From Chelonoidis abingdonii (taxonomy: Eukaryota; Chordata; Testudines; Testudinidae): DNA of 64,000 bases. The position numbers and the translations under genes are program-made. Below are positions 1-12,302 of this stretch, piece after piece. The notes under the pieces were generated by a model, which was not told where the DNA came from, did no database searches, and saw only the letters and a program-made list of their open reading frames with translations. Within the stretch, counting starts at the first letter, position 1. Every line of letters begins with the position of its first letter. The stretch is from contig NC_133770.1 of assembly GCF_003597395.2 (NCBI RefSeq), positions 3,042,721-3,106,720 on the forward strand, given 5' to 3'.

Positions 1-1426
1 ACTTTGTATTTCTGTATAATTCAAGCATCGTACCCAGGTGTATAGACACCCTTCCCTTAGCCCCGGGTACTAGACCATTTTCACATTAGCCTGAATGCAG
101 GGCTAATGAAATGTGGTTATCCTTATTGTACGAGTAACGGGCAGCAGAACAGTACTTAGCCTGCCTGCCTGAGGGGTTCCCTTAAACTGAACCTCATTTG
201 CTCAGCAGAGGGTAGAGATGCCAAATCCTACCTACTATCTGACCTTCTCCTCTCTTCTGTTTGAAGCCAGAGCTGTTAGACTCCACTGAGTCCTTGTTTT
301 GTCCAGTGACGGCTAGAGCTAAAACCACCCATAACCAGGTGCTGAGCCTAAGACCTGGTGTGGGACAGTGTTGTCCTGAAAGACCCTGCCCAGCCTTCAC
401 TAGCAGAGACATTTCCTGCTACCCACTGAGGCCTGGGTTAAGTGGTGGGGCCTCAGAGCATGACACTGCTGCAGAGAGACCGTGGGGCCAGAGCTTTCGG
501 ATTGTGGTCATAGTGTTTCCCCAAATTAATGCCGGGTTCTTTTCTTCTTTTATTAAAAGTTTTCTTGGCTAGCCACAGACTCAGTGCTTGCGAGGGGAGA
601 GAAGAGGGTTAAATTTTCCCAGGTTACTGGGTGGGGGCTTGAGGCGGTTCTGTTTAGTTTTGTTAAGAAGAACCTCAAGATACTGAACCCAACCCTTGTT
701 ATTGCCGGATCCACCTGGCAGAAGGGTTACGCTTGCGTTTATCTTTCCACTGTGGACTATTTTTGGTCGTGGAAGTATACACACAAAACAACCATGTTTC
801 CACAGAATTTCTTCAAATGCCTGAGCTGTTCCCTGAGAGCAGTGGGCACCGTCAGGGTGCGCATTAGTTGGCTGCTGGCCACTTATCAGGTGGCCTTTCC
901 AGTATGTATGTCATCGCCGCCTGACCCTTCGCTCTCACTTAACCAAGAGTTGCCTATTTAACCCCTTTTGTCTCTCCTCCTGATGTCCCAGGTTCAGGGA
1001 CACTAACCCACCACAGTCGAGCGCCTTCCCCACCCCGGCATTGCTGCTTGTAAGCGGTGGAGACAGACTACAAGAGGTGAAAAAACTTTGTCGTCGTCAT
1101 ATTCCTCTGGCCTGACCAAGTGTCTGTCCCTGGAGCCTGCTCCTGCGATCTCAGGGACGTCAGGGTAGCAGATGCTGTTAGGATTGGGTTTGCTTTTGGA
1201 GCTGCCTTTCCTAGAGTCTTGAACAGCACCGCTCGCCTCGTTGGCACGTAACAGCTAGCACCAGAGTCTGGTCCCCTCACTCTCACTGACCACAAACTCT
1301 CACCACCAACGGTTCCAGTGGTCCCGTAGGGCCACTCCTGGAACAAGGTGCTACCCTACAGAACCCAGCCCATAATGAATAGTGATAGTCCTGCGGGGCT
1401 CAGACACCAACCATAGTGTTCCCAGC

Positions 1427-2482
1427 TGTGACGTTATTGATATAAACTGGGACCATATAGAATATGGGTTGCAACCAAGGTCCTGTAGTGGCACCAAATC
1501 TTATGTAAAGGGGGTCAGATAAGGTGTCTAAGACCAGATTATGGGTTACTGGTTTGATTATGACTGTCATGTGTGTCTGTCATTTTTAAGTTGAAGTTAT
1601 GAGTATATGGCTGTGTACTGTCTGTATTTCAAATTGGTGCTGTAGTTCTGGTGACACCCAGACAAGTTGTTGTTAGCTCTGCTTAGCCTGCTTGATGGCC
1701 CATTAAGGACCTCAGCTACACAATTGACCATGGAGAGAAGGCAGATACGCCTTGTAACTCAGCAAAGTACCAGGGACTTGCCCATGTGACTCTAGACTCC
1801 ATTTGCTGTAACTTTCACAGTAAGAACAAAGACGTGTTCTACACCTGGAAAAGCCTATATAAGGCGGATGCCTCATCTCTCTTGTCTTCAATCCTGCTTC
1901 TTACCTCTGGGGATTTGCTACAGCTGAAGCTCTACACAAGGAGTGATGACCCATCCCAGCGGAGGATGTTCAGAGATCTGATTTGAACCTGCAGTTTTTC
2001 CATCACTGCTACAAGCCTGACTTAAGAACTTTGCCATCGCTGTATTGTAATTGATTCCATTTAACCAATTCTAGCTCTCATCTCTATCTTTTCCTTTTAT
2101 GAATAAACCTTTAGATTTTAGATTCTAAAGGATTGGCCACAGCGTGATTTGTGGGTAAGATCTGATGTGTGTGTTGACCTGGGTCTGGGGCTTGGTCCTT
2201 GGATCGAGAGAACCTTTTTCTTTCATGGGGTGTTGGTTTCATAACCATTCATCCCCAGGACGATGGCACTGGTGGTGATACTGGGAGACTGGAGTGTCTA
2301 AGGAAATTGCTTGTGTGACTTGTGGTTAGCTAGTGGGGTAAAACCAAAGTCCTTTTTGTCTGGCTGGTTTGGTTTGCCTTAAAGGTGGAAAAACCCTGGC
2401 CTTGGGTCATGACTGCCCTGTTTAAGCAATTGGTCCTGAATTGGCACCCTCAGTTAGGTCCCGCCAGAACCGCATCGTCACA
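1427..2482 (+). mobile_element. Solo LTR of an endogenous retrovirus-like element, with 5-bp target duplication
   Basis: The 1056-bp unit starts TGTGACG and ends GTCACA (TG...CA termini) and is flanked on both sides by CCAGC (1422-1426 and 2483-2487), an exact 5-bp target site duplication. It holds a TATA-like CTATATAAGG at 1855-1864 and a polyadenylation signal AATAAA at 2102-2107, in the order expected of a plus-strand LTR. No internal gag, pol or env sequence adjoins it, so it is a solo LTR left by recombination between two LTRs. The short open frames inside have no recognisable product. Orientation and boundaries are read directly; the family is not named. Confidence 0.85.
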
Positions 2483-2939
2483 CCAGCGCTCACGTTGTAG
2501 CCTACCTGCTCAGATATGCAAATCTCTGCCTCCCGATTGGCTCACAAGAGACAAAGACTAGCTTTTCTTGGACCTCTAACTCCGCCCACATTTCTCATCT
2601 CGACTGTCAATGTTTATTGGGGGGGGGGGGATGATTTGGGTCTCATAGTCCTGAGTCCCTGCACATACCCAGATACCTGTGTTGGAGACATTAAGGACAA
2701 TGTAACTGTTTACAAGGACTCCATGATTCAGCAAAGAGCAAGACTTGTGCCTGGAGGTAATTATTAACACTGACTTCATGCTGGTCAATATTTACTGTAG
2801 GTCTCAGGTCAATAATGTTGATGTTCACTTGGGAAGCCAGTGGGCCAGCTTCAGAGCTTCGGGTCATGGGGTGGTGGGGGGGGAGGGTTTGCACTAACTT
2901 TTTTTTTAGTTAAATGCCCTGTGCTACAAAGCTGTAAAG

Positions 2940-3056
2940 CTGCAAAGGAGTAAATCCAGAGTAACTCCACTTAATCCAATGGTTACTCGAAAGTCACTCA
3001 TGCTAATGGAGTTACTCCAGATTGACACTGGTATATCTGGGATTATAGTCTGGCCC
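2940..3056. repeat. Palindromic 'gagttactcca' dispersed repeat
   Basis: The stretch carries GAGTAACTCCACTTAA followed by the near inverse GGAGTTACTCCAGA and ends in TCTGGCCCCC. Similar near-palindromic pieces occur elsewhere in this window (about 50566-50620, 55935-56015, 57930-58045 and 58241-58311), so it is a dispersed MITE-like repeat. The superfamily is not determined. Confidence 0.5.
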
Positions 3057-3710
3057 CCTATGAGCTTACTATCTATCGAAATGAAGACTCACTGGGCTAC
3101 CTTCCCCTCTGCGGCCCTGCAGCCCTGCCCCAGAGGGAACTGGGGTTTATTTGTTTAGTTAGCTAGCTCTTTATTTATTCCCTTCTTTAGAAGGGAAGAA
3201 GGCAGGTTCTTGCAGCTCCGTCCAGGGAACTCACTGCACCTGGAACTGGGCCTGAAGCCAGTGGGATCTGAAACAAGCAGCATTTCTTAGCATGGCACCT
3301 AAAGGAGACTCTCCACCTAGGTCATGCTTACGTGCCCCAAATCAGCCCTCCAGCCCCTGGTCCATCTGTCTCGCTGGCAGAGGGGACCACAGTGCAGCTT
3401 GTGCTCTCAATAGGGATGGCCAGTCAGAAGCCCCCTGTGGCCAATGGAGGCTATGGGTCCCAGCATGCAATGCTCCAGTGTGATCTGTGTAGCTTAGCTT
3501 AGCTCCACAGGCTGAGTCCTGCAGCTCCTGGGGAGTTCCCAGCCCTCAGTCTGAGCCGCCTGAGTCCGGGAATCCCCCGGCTGGTCTCTGCCTCTTACCT
3601 TGGGGGACACTAAAGGGCTGTAGCAACCCGAGCAGGGCAGCCTGGGTCGCTTGGGTTTTAGTGTGCGTGGCTCAGTTCCTTCAGCCGCCCTCCTGCCTCG
3701 CCCTTGTGGT

Positions 3711-4530
3711 GCAGGCCCCTGGGCAAGGAGAGAGCTGGTACTGGGCTTCATTCGCGCTGCATCGGGCTCTGCTGTCAGCAAGCAGCACGGACGGAGCACA
3801 TCTTCCTCCTGTGCAAGGAGAGAGCATGTATTGGGCTTCATTCACACTGGGCCGGGCTCTGCTGCCAGTGAGCAGCACAGACAGGGCACATCTCGCCCCC
3901 GGGCAAGGAGAGAGCTGGCACTGGGCTTCATTCGCCCTGGGCCGGACTCTGCTGTCAGCAAGCAGCATGGACGGGGCACATCTCGCCCCTGCACAAGGAG
4001 AGAGATGGCACTGGGCTTCATTCGCGCTGGGCCGGGCTCTGCTGCCAGTGAGCAGCACAGACAGGGCACATCTCGCCCCTGGGCAAGGAGAGAGCTGGCA
4101 CTGGGCTTCATTCGCGCTGGGCCGGGCTCTGCTGCCAGTGAGCAGCACAGACAGGGCACATCTCGCCCCTGGGCAAGGAGAGAGATGGCACTGGGCTTCA
4201 TTCGCGCTGGGCCGGACTCTGCTGTCAGCGAGCAGCATGGACGGGGCACATCTCGCCCCTGCACAAGGAGAGAGATGGCATTGGGCTTCATTCGCGCTGG
4301 GCCGGGCTCTGCTGTCAGTGAGCAGCATGGACAGGGCACATCTCGCCCCTGGGCAGGGAGAGAGATGGCATTGGGCTTCATTCGCGCTGGGCCGGGCTCT
4401 GCTGTCAGTGAGCAGCATGGACAGGGCACATCTCGCCCCTGGGCAGGGAGAGAGATGGCATTGGGCTTCATTCGCGCTGGGCCGGGCTCTGCTGCCAGTG
4501 AGCAGCATGGACAGGGCACATCTCGCCCCT
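3711..4530. repeat. 90-bp minisatellite, about nine copies
   Basis: Tandem units of exactly 90 bp; the marker GGGCTTCATT recurs every 90 bases from about 3743. Variants differ by a few substitutions (for example GCCAGTGAGCAGCA versus GTCAGCAAGCAGCA). Because the unit is a multiple of three and lacks stops in several frames, long open frames appear on both strands here (about 350 and 314 residues on plus, 286 and 283 on minus). None has a recognised domain, signal peptide or supporting splice context. I treat them as by-products of the array, not genes. A genuine 30-residue-repeat protein is not excluded. Confidence 0.9.
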
Positions 4531-4699
4531 CGGCGCACCAAGCTCTCCTGGCCAGCTCCCGGCTTCCCAGGGGGGCAGCGTGCACTGCCGTGGGAGACTC
4601 ACTAACACCAGTGATGCATGCGGTGCTGAGAGAGCAGAGCAGCAGGGAGCCGTGGGGCAGGAGTGCTGCAGGACAGGCTAAGGGCTGGAACACACCATG

Positions 4700-5225
4700 A
4701 GCAGCTGGTATCCACAGCCAGGGAGACTAAGCCTCCCCTAACCCAGGCCACAGCCTCGCCCATCTTCTGCCCCAAGGACCCACCTCCTTCCCTCTTTCCC
4801 CTGAAGCTGGTGGGGGCTCAGCTCCAGCCAGCAGCAGCCAGGGCCTGGGGCTGCCCTGGGAAGCTGGGGCCAGCCAGGAGACCAGGCCAGCGGCTCTGGG
4901 GCAGCACTTGGGCCAGCCAGAGGTCAAGCCAGCAGCTCAGATGGGGAGGGCTGACACAGCTGGGGCGGAATGGCCGGCAGCTCAGGGCAGGCAGGGCTTG
5001 GGGCTCCTCTGGCCGAGGGGAGGGCTCTGGGGCTCCTTCGACCACAGGGAGGGTGCAGGTGGAAGGGGTGGGGCCTGCGGGTTAGCCTCCCCGAAATGGG
5101 GGTTCACTCACCCATGTAATGCACTAAAGAAAACCCGCAGCAGGCAGGAGCACAGGGACCTTGCAAGCCCTGGTTAGTGCGGATGCAGAGGCACTGGCTG
5201 GCTGGTGATCAGCAATGGAGCCTCT
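4700..5225. other. GC-rich intergenic stretch, no gene seen
   Basis: CAG- and GGGGCTC-rich sequence between the 90-bp minisatellite and a MITE. The open frames are short, overlap on both strands and have no recognisable product. It may be part of an old DNA transposon, but no termini were found. Confidence 0.4.
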
Positions 5226-5233
5226 GGCATCCA

Positions 5234-5473
5234 AGGGTGTGTCTGCACAGCAGCTAAACGCCTGCGGCTGGCCCGTGCCAGCCGACTCGAGCGCGTAGGA
5301 CTCAGGCCGCAGGGCTGTGTCACTGCTGTGTAGACGTCTGGGCAGGTCCCCGAGCTTGGCCTGCAGCCTGAGCCCAGATGTCTGCACAGCAATGAAACAG
5401 CCCAAGCCCCACGAGCCCAAGTCAGCTGGCACAGGCCAGCCGCAGGTGTTGCTTCGCTGTGTAGACATACCCT
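5234..5473. mobile_element. MITE-like DNA transposon with imperfect terminal inverted repeats
   Basis: The left end AGGGTGTGTCTGCACAGCAG is matched in inverse by the right end GCTGTGTAGACATACCCT. The interior is itself partly self-complementary (GGCTGGCCCGTGCCAGC near the left, CAGCTGGCACAGGCCAGCC near the right), giving a foldback structure. A related internal fragment lies at about 28000-28190. It is non-coding and non-autonomous. Confidence 0.7.
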
Positions 5474-5735
5474 AAGCTGAGCATGCCTTGGCAGTGTGCT
5501 GTGCCCTTCCTTCCGAGCCTCCCTTTCCCCTCAGCAATGCCCGTCCCCTCTCCCTGCCCCAGCCTCCCAAGGACACATCAGCTTCCCTTGGGCCCTGGCG
5601 CTTAGGCTGTGGAGTTTCATTGCGTGTTAGCCGGGCTGTGGGTAAATCACAATTCTCTTACAAAATGCATGACAGTGTCAACGGCAAAATATTGAATTCC
5701 CCCGAGTTTGCACACAATGAATTTCACAACTAAAT

Positions 5736-5905
5736 GCAGAGGGACAAGGTGGGGGAGGTGATACCTTTTCCTGGAATTTCTGTCGCTGAGAGAGACGAGC
5801 TTTCCACCTTAAACAGAGCTCTTAGCGCTTGTCTCTTGTTCATACAGAGTTTGCGCAACAGAAGTTGGTCCGAAAAAGATACTACTTCACTCACCTTGTC
5901 TCGCG
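5736..5905. mobile_element. Foldback (long inverted repeat) element
   Basis: The left arm GGACAAGGTGGGGGAGGTGA is answered by the inverse CTTCACTCACCTTGTCTCGC at the right, with further pairing between TGGAATTTCTGTCGC and CAACAGAAGTTGGTCC. The same family recurs at 18076-18262 with better preserved arms. No coding capacity; probably a non-autonomous DNA element. Confidence 0.65.
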
Positions 5906-5909
5906 AATA

Positions 5910-6870
5910 CCCTGGGTCCAGCCCGGCTACACAACACTGCAAACCACAACTGAACTAAGTCAGTTTCAAGGTGGGAACGAATTTCACAAGTAAGGTTGGT
6001 CAGTTCCGAGTAGCCTTACCAGTAAAACTAATTCCTGCCGTGAACCTGACTAGCTAAGGGACCTGTTTGTAGTAAGGACTCTGTTGCAGACATTTTCTTT
6101 AAAAAAAAAAATATTGGAAAGATCACGGTTTGGGGGCACAGCCCGATTTCTGGGCCCTCCGTGACATGGTGATTTGCACAGGGCCCAGCTCATTTGTTAA
6201 CAGGAAACTCACAGCTGCCACCCTCCTCTCGTCTTACTCTACCTGGAGGCTCATGTTGGCAGAGGAAGAAAGAAGAGTCATATAGCCGTAGTTGTAAAAT
6301 GAGTGCCTTGGAGAATTCGATCTGGGTCTAGGTCGCCGCTGTGGATATCTTTCAACTTCCCTCCTGGTTCTCACTTCTGAATCCTGGACCTGCAGAAAGA
6401 CAATGTTAACGCCACACTGCAGTGAGATCTCCAGGTAACAGGGGGCCCATGGGACAGCATGGGTCTGAGCAGGAGGAGCTCTGCTTCGGGCAGCAGGCCC
6501 CCCGCTGAGTTCATTTCAGGCTGCTGAACTGTCCCACGGGCAGGAACTCAGTTGGTAACATGGAGCCCTGGCCCCATCGTGGGATGGCTAAGGGCTGAGT
6601 TTGCCATTAAATCTCCACTAGCGCCTGAATGGGGTTTTCCCTTCCCTGTGCTGACACTGCAGTGTGCCAGGAGCTGAGATCAGTGATGGAGACACCTCTC
6701 CCCTCTGCTCTGGGAGCTCCCCTGGGACATAAACATCAGCTCCGAGCTTCCCAGTGTCCTGCAATGGTCCTTTCCATGATGCTCTGGGTGCACTCGGGTG
6801 GCCAGGTGAGCTTTACTCATGCTAACACTGCCAGTGGTGCAGAGAGCAAACAGAAGGAGGTTGGGATGCT
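5910..6870. other. Intergenic sequence, nothing recognised
   Basis: No open frame with a recognisable product, no exon-like splice pair and no repeat family that I can name. One frame of 125 codons at 6629-7006 has no domain or compositional sign of coding. Confidence 0.4.
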
Positions 6871-7019
6871 GTCAAACAGGTGGCCAGCAGACCAAGGCAG
6901 CAGGCTAATTCACTCGCCTGTTAAGTTAGTTTCAAAGGTCACAGAAATGATATTGTCTTCACTTATCTGTAACCTGTCGAATGCTATCGGGTCACATTAC
7001 GTTTGACCCTAGATCAAAG

Positions 7020-7927
7020 GTTGTATTAGCATTTAGATGAGCATGTACTTGGAGTGTAAACTTCCTGAAAAAAAAGTGACTGTTACCTCTTACCTGTTTT
7101 TATTATAACGTGACAAATGCCTTATGTATATCACTAACCAAATTACTCCTCAAAGAAATCTTGTGAACGCTGACAAAGGCTTTAAGGACTTTAACAAGCA
7201 AATGCTAATGTCAAAGCAAGTGGTCACTGATGCGGCAACCTGAGGTCCTGGACTCCATCTGTTCTTCATCAAAGGAAACACCCACGTGGGTGAAAAGCCA
7301 GTGTGTCGTCTGTGAGCCGGATCTACAAATCCTGATTCAAGGGCATGATCCAGCATCTCTGGACTAATGGATTCTGGTAGGGGGAATCCTGAGCGATTGG
7401 ACAGAGGTCCCCAAAAACCAATTTGGGTAACCTTGAGAGACTTCAGGTGAACTAGCAGAGATCTCTGCTATCATTCGGACTTACAAACTCTGAGTCAGCT
7501 GTTATGTATTTTACCTGCTTTAACCTCTCAATAACTCTCGTTCCTTTTCTTAGCTAATACGTATTTAATTTACTAGAAAAATTAGTTCTTTGGTGTGAGA
7601 TCCTGAGCATCCACTGACCTGGAGTGAGTGACTGGCCTTTGGGATCGGGCCGGGAGTGACCTGATGCACGGTGATTTCTGGTTTATATGACCTTTATCAC
7701 TAAGTCCAGTTTGTCTGGGTGGTAAGGTTGGCTGGAGAGCCTAAAGGGGCCTGTCTGTGGCTCCATGGGAAGATTATAATAGAGTGATCCAGGAGCCCGT
7801 GTCTGTTACTGGCTTGGTGACACCTAATTATAGAACACACCACCAGTTTGGGGTGTCTGCCCTGGCTTCTGACAGTCTACCCTGAGACGGGCACTCACAG
7901 CCATGAGCCCCTCCAGACAGCGTGACG
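7020..7927 (+). mobile_element. Probable LTR-like segment, 5' boundary not found
   Basis: The right end, CTCCAGACAGCGTGAC, resembles the end of the delimited LTR at 53903-55100 (ATTCCAGACAGCCTGACA). The layout is also LTR-like: an AT-rich middle, a C-rich 'ttacctgctttaacctctcaataa' segment, then a G-rich tail. I could not find a TG start or a matching target duplication, so the extent is approximate and the call moderate. Confidence 0.45.
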
Positions 7928-8318
7928 GAAGGGACAGGGACAGGGTCTGTGGAAGGGCAGGATGGGGGCTGTCATGCACTACAGGAACATCACAGCAGGC
8001 AGGGGAACTAGGAGCTTGCAAGGCCTGGTGGAGGTGGAGCTCGCTGGTGATCAGCTACTGAGCCTCCTGGCGCCTGCCTCTGCATCATGGCCTGGCCTTG
8101 GTTGGGCTGCGCCACTAGCTAGAGTCCATTTCCCTGCCACACACCATGAAATATCAGGATCGTGCTTGGTTTGCTCCATGGTGATGGAGCTGTGCCCAGT
8201 GCCCTTCCTGCCGAGCCACTGTTTCCCTCGCCCCTCTCCCAGAGCATGGGCTGGCCCGCCGGGGTTCATCGCCCCTTGGCTAATCTGGGGCTCACGGGAT
8301 CCAGATCCTCCCCCACCG

Positions 8319-8953
8319 AGGGTTGCCAGGTGTCCAGTTTTCAACCGGAACGTCTGGTTGCAAAGGGAAACTGGCAGCATCTGGTCAGCACAGCTGAGCA
8401 GACGCTAAAGGTCTGGTTACGTACAGTAACTGGCTGCTCCCACAGGAAGAGCAGCAGCTGCTTCTCAAGCCTGGAGGAGCAGCTCTGCTTAGCAGCCTCT
8501 TCCCGCCTCGCTCACTTGATGGAGAGAACTGGTGGCTCCAGGAACAGGCTCCAAAGTAGGTAGCAGCACTGTCCAGGGGGCAGGAGGGTAACCTGCCTGC
8601 CTCCCATCCCGTTGTGCCCCAACCCCCACTCTAGGGACCGACCCACCCACCCCACTGTGCTCCATTTTCCCCAGCCCCTCACTCCAGGGACCCCTCCGCC
8701 CTGCTGTGCCTCGATTTCCCCAGCCCCTCACTCCAGGGACTGACCCCTGCCATGCCCCAATTGGTCAGGTTCTGCATCAGCTCCTCCCAACCCAGCTCTG
8801 CAGGCAGCAGATGAGTCCTGGGGGAGCAACCAGCAGGAGTGGAGAGCGAGCGATGAGGTGGGAGGGAGGACATGTGAGGCAGGGGGCAGGGCCTCAGGGG
8901 AAGAGGCGGGGCAGGGGTGTTCGGATTTCAGGGATCAGAAAGTTGGCAACCCT
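8319..8953. mobile_element. DNA transposon with short terminal inverted repeats
   Basis: The left end AGGGTTGCCAGGTGTCC is mirrored by TTGGCAACCCT at the right. The interior has no transposase frame and contains a degenerate tandem of CCCCAGCCCCTCACTCCAGG at about 8600-8760. Non-autonomous; the superfamily is not assigned. Confidence 0.6.
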
Positions 8954-8985
8954 ACCTCCACCTTGGCAGGCCTTAGAAGACTCAG

Positions 8986-9304
8986 GGAGCCTGGTCTCCA
9001 GGTAAGTCTGCGTCTGGGTTGCTGCTGTTTCTCCACTTGTCTCCTGGCTCTCGCTGGTTCACCTGGCTGCAGAGAGAGGATGAGAGCTGAGAGCCGGCTC
9101 AGGGCTCGGTGCAGTGTGCACTGCCTCAGCACCAGTTCAGGACCTGGCCCGGGCAGGGCTGGGCCAGGCGGCTGGGGGCTGCGGCTTGTGGAGGGCAGAG
9201 AGGTCCCTGTGCAGTTCAGAGTTGTAGGACGGTGAAGCTGGGTGAGCTAAGCTGGAAACATGCAGTTCAGTCCCCTCGGGGGGCAGCTGGGCTCTCTGCA
9301 GCCT
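8986..9304. repeat. Segmental duplication copy A, left part
   Basis: This stretch (starting at GAGCCTGGTCTCCAGGTAAG) matches 12303-12640 nearly base for base, but the second copy differs by many one-base insertions and deletions. A consensus-like donor CAG/GTAAGT lies at about 9000. No coding frame survives in both copies. See copy B and the gap. Confidence 0.8.
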
Positions 9305-9344
9305 GACGGGGAAGGCCCCTCCCCGTGGTCCTGCTTGCTGTGGG

Positions 9345-10732
9345 CAGGGCTGGATTAACGCAGGGGCTTTAGGGGCTGCAGCCGAGGGCTAAGGGGGGGC
9401 CCCGCAAAAATAAATCCATAATTATCTACAAGTCAGTGGTGACCAATCCACCGATCCTGGAGCCTCTGCCAGTCGATTGCAGTCTCCAGGCTGCTAGAAG
9501 TCCAGTGGCGCAGCAGGGCTCAGGCAGGCTGCCTGCATGTCGTGGCCCCGCGCCACTCCCGGAAGCGGCCGGCTGCTGGGGAGTCTCTGCGACCCCTGGC
9601 AGGGGGGGAGGCTCTGCGTGCTGCCCCCGCCCCCAGCACCAAGAACCAGCCAATGGGAGCTCCAGGGGCAGCACTTGCGGGCACGGGCAGCGCACGGAGA
9701 CACACTGTTCCCCTCCCACTGGGGCGCACAGAGACGTGCCAGAAGCCAGCCACTTCCCGGAGCGACATGGGGCCACGGCATGCAGTCAGCCTGCCTGAGT
9801 CCTGCTGCACTGCCAGCCGGGAGGTGCCTATGGTAAGCGCCTCCCGGCCTGAGCCTGCACCTCTCACCCCCTCCTGCACCACAACCCCTGCCCCAGGTCA
9901 GAACCCCCTCCTGCACCCAAACTCCCTCCCAGACCTCACACCCCCTCCTCCAGCCCAGGTCAGAACCCCCTCCTGCACCCAAACTCCCTCCCAGACCTCA
10001 CACCCCCTCCTCCACCCCAGGTCAGAACCCCCTCCTGCATCCAAACTCCCTCCCAGACCTCACACTCCGTCCTGCACCCCAACTCCCTACCCCAGGTCAG
10101 AACCCCCTCCTGCATCCAAACTCCCTCCCAGACCCCACACCCCCTCCTCCATCCCAGATCAGAACCCCCTCCTGCACCCAAACTCCCTCCCAGACCTCGC
10201 ACCCCCTCCTCCACCCCAGATCAGAACCCCCTCCTGCACCCAAACTGCCTCCCAGACCCTGCACCCCCTCCACCACCCCAGATCAGAACCCCCTCCTGCA
10301 TCCAAACTGCCTCCCAGACCCCGCATTCCGTCCTGCACCCCAACCCCCTATCCCAGGTCAGAACCCCCTCCTGCACTCAAACTCCCTCCCAGATCCCATA
10401 CCCCTCACCCTCTCCTGCACCCCAATCCTCTGCCCCAGCCTGGAGCTCGCTCCTGCATCCAAACTCCCTCCCAGAAAGAAACTAATATAACAGCTGTTCT
10501 AAGGTAAGAATTAGGCTATTTTGAATTTACTTAACTATATTCTACGTGTTTTAAGACTGAAATGTAACCACAGAACGGCTTTATGTTAATTAAAAGGCAG
10601 GTTTAGTATAGCGTTAATAGCCTCGATGCCAGAATTATGATCATTTTGTTTTAAATTAGGAAAAAGACTTGTATGCAGAGGTCCCACAAAATCTAGTAGC
10701 TCATGTTCCGCAGGAGAGTTAATCCAGCCCTG
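9345..10732. mobile_element. hAT-like DNA transposon with an internal tandem array
   Basis: A perfect 14-bp terminal inverted repeat bounds the element: CAGGGCTGGATTAA at the left and TTAATCCAGCCCTG at the right. The 1.4-kb body lacks a transposase frame. Its centre (about 9893-10470) is a tandem array with a period near 62 bp, based on CAGAACCCCCTCCTGCA, CAAACTCCCTCCCAGACC and CACCCCCTCC. The 321-codon plus frame over the array (9542-10507) is low-complexity proline-rich translation of the repeat and is not called a gene. The flanking 8-mers agree at only about half the positions, so the superfamily call is tentative. Confidence 0.7.
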
Positions 10733-10737
10733 AGAAT

Positions 10738-11545
10738 GGGGGGTTACAGTAAAGCCTTTCCACCTTAACTCTGACCTCAGGACAAGGAACAGTGCAGCCC
10801 CTGTGTTCTCCATGTAAATTGTGTTTTGTATGGAAATGCTGTCAGTACAACAACAATCCCAGCCCGCAAACACCCAATGTCTGTTAGGCCCTTCCTAGGG
10901 ATGGTCTGGGAAGGGCTGGCTGGAGGACAGGGCTGAGCAGTGGAGACAGGCCATCGCTGGCTGATTCTTCTGTCTTGCGCCCCAGATTCAGGCAGATTCT
11001 CTGGCTCAGACTCCTCCTCTGAGGGGGAGGGAGCAGGATGCCGTCTGGGCCGTTCCCAGGTAGATCCCTGTGTTTTATTCCACAATTGTTAATCTGCAGC
11101 TGTGGCTTCCCCTGCCCTGCTCTCCCTCCCCAGGCTCAGCTGCTGGCTCTGCTAACCCATCTCTGGTGCAGAACCTCTCGGGCCCCCATCTCTCTGGTGA
11201 CTCAGTTGTTCCCAGCTCACCTTGCCCAGAAGAGAATAGCAGCCAGGACAGGGTTGGGAAGGGGGTCTCCTGGGTTTTTTGTCCTCCCTCCTGACTCGCA
11301 GCTGATCCTGGGGGTGGAGAGAATTCAGCACTTAGGGCCACGTCTGGTTGCCAGAGTCTGTGTTTTGCGCCGGCTCACTGCCCAGTCTCAGGGACCGCAC
11401 AGAGCAGGATCAGCTCCGCGGGGGCAGGGCTGGGGTGCGTTCGCTGGCTGGCTGGGCGCCCGAGGCTGGCGTTGGCACAGCAGGGCGGTGGCAGAGCACA
11501 GGGTAACAGACGGTAGAAATGGAGAGCACGTCGTCCCTCCCCAGC
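10738..11545. repeat. Segmental duplication copy A, right part
   Basis: Matches 13114-13952 over about 0.8 kb. It includes an exon-like segment at about 10987-11060 (acceptor CGCCCCAG, donor CAG/GTAGAT). Read in one phase, this segment is open and serine/acid-rich. The corresponding segment of copy B is frame-broken by indels. The possible exon is weakly supported and not assigned to any gene. Confidence 0.75.
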
Positions 11546-12302
11546 CCCAAGGCAGGGTTATTCTCCACCATCTCTGGAGCCTGTCTGAGTTATGGCAGCA
11601 TGTCTGGGCTGTCCCATGGCCCACACGCCACCTGCAATCTTGCTGTGCTGCATACTGAGCTCTGCCTCTGCGCGTCTCCTAGGCCAGGCCTGGCAAGGGT
11701 GTCCTCAGAAGGCAGCATTATGGCTGTCTCCCACAGGGCCTGCCTGGGCGCACAGGGGCTAGGAGGCCCCTTTATAGCACTGCCCGGTGAGGCTCTCACC
11801 TCTGCTCTGTACACTGGGGGGCCTGTTGATCTCGGCCAGGTGACGTATCCGTGTCACTAGCTTTGGGGATTTTAATTTTATTTTCAATTGTTGAGTTTGG
11901 GTTTCTGCTTTTCGGAAGAAATCCTCCCCAGCAGGGATAAAGAACAGGAGAAGGGGAGTGGAGTTCTCAGCCCTCTGGCCACCCACCCGGACCAGGATAT
12001 TTGTAGAGGGAAGTCTGGGGAGGAGACCCTGCTCTAGGTCCCTGCTAGGGGACAGGAGGTCTGTCTACCTACACCGCGGTGCTCGCAGGCCTGACGCACA
12101 CCGAGAGAGGTCAGGATAGGGTGGTTGGCTCCGAGGTTATGGAGCTTGGAGCTCTCTCACTCCCCTTCCTTCTGAGCCACCATTTCCCATCCGTAGCACC
12201 CTCCCCTCTGCCTGAGCATGGGCTGGGGTGCTGTGCATGTGACATCGCCTCTCTCTTGCGCTCATGCCTTGCAGCCTCACCGTTTCCTTGCTTAGAGAAA
12301 CC

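Noticed and set aside
9542..10507. 321-codon proline-rich frame
   Set aside because: It is a translation of the 62-bp tandem array inside a hAT-like element, with no domain and no start or splice support.
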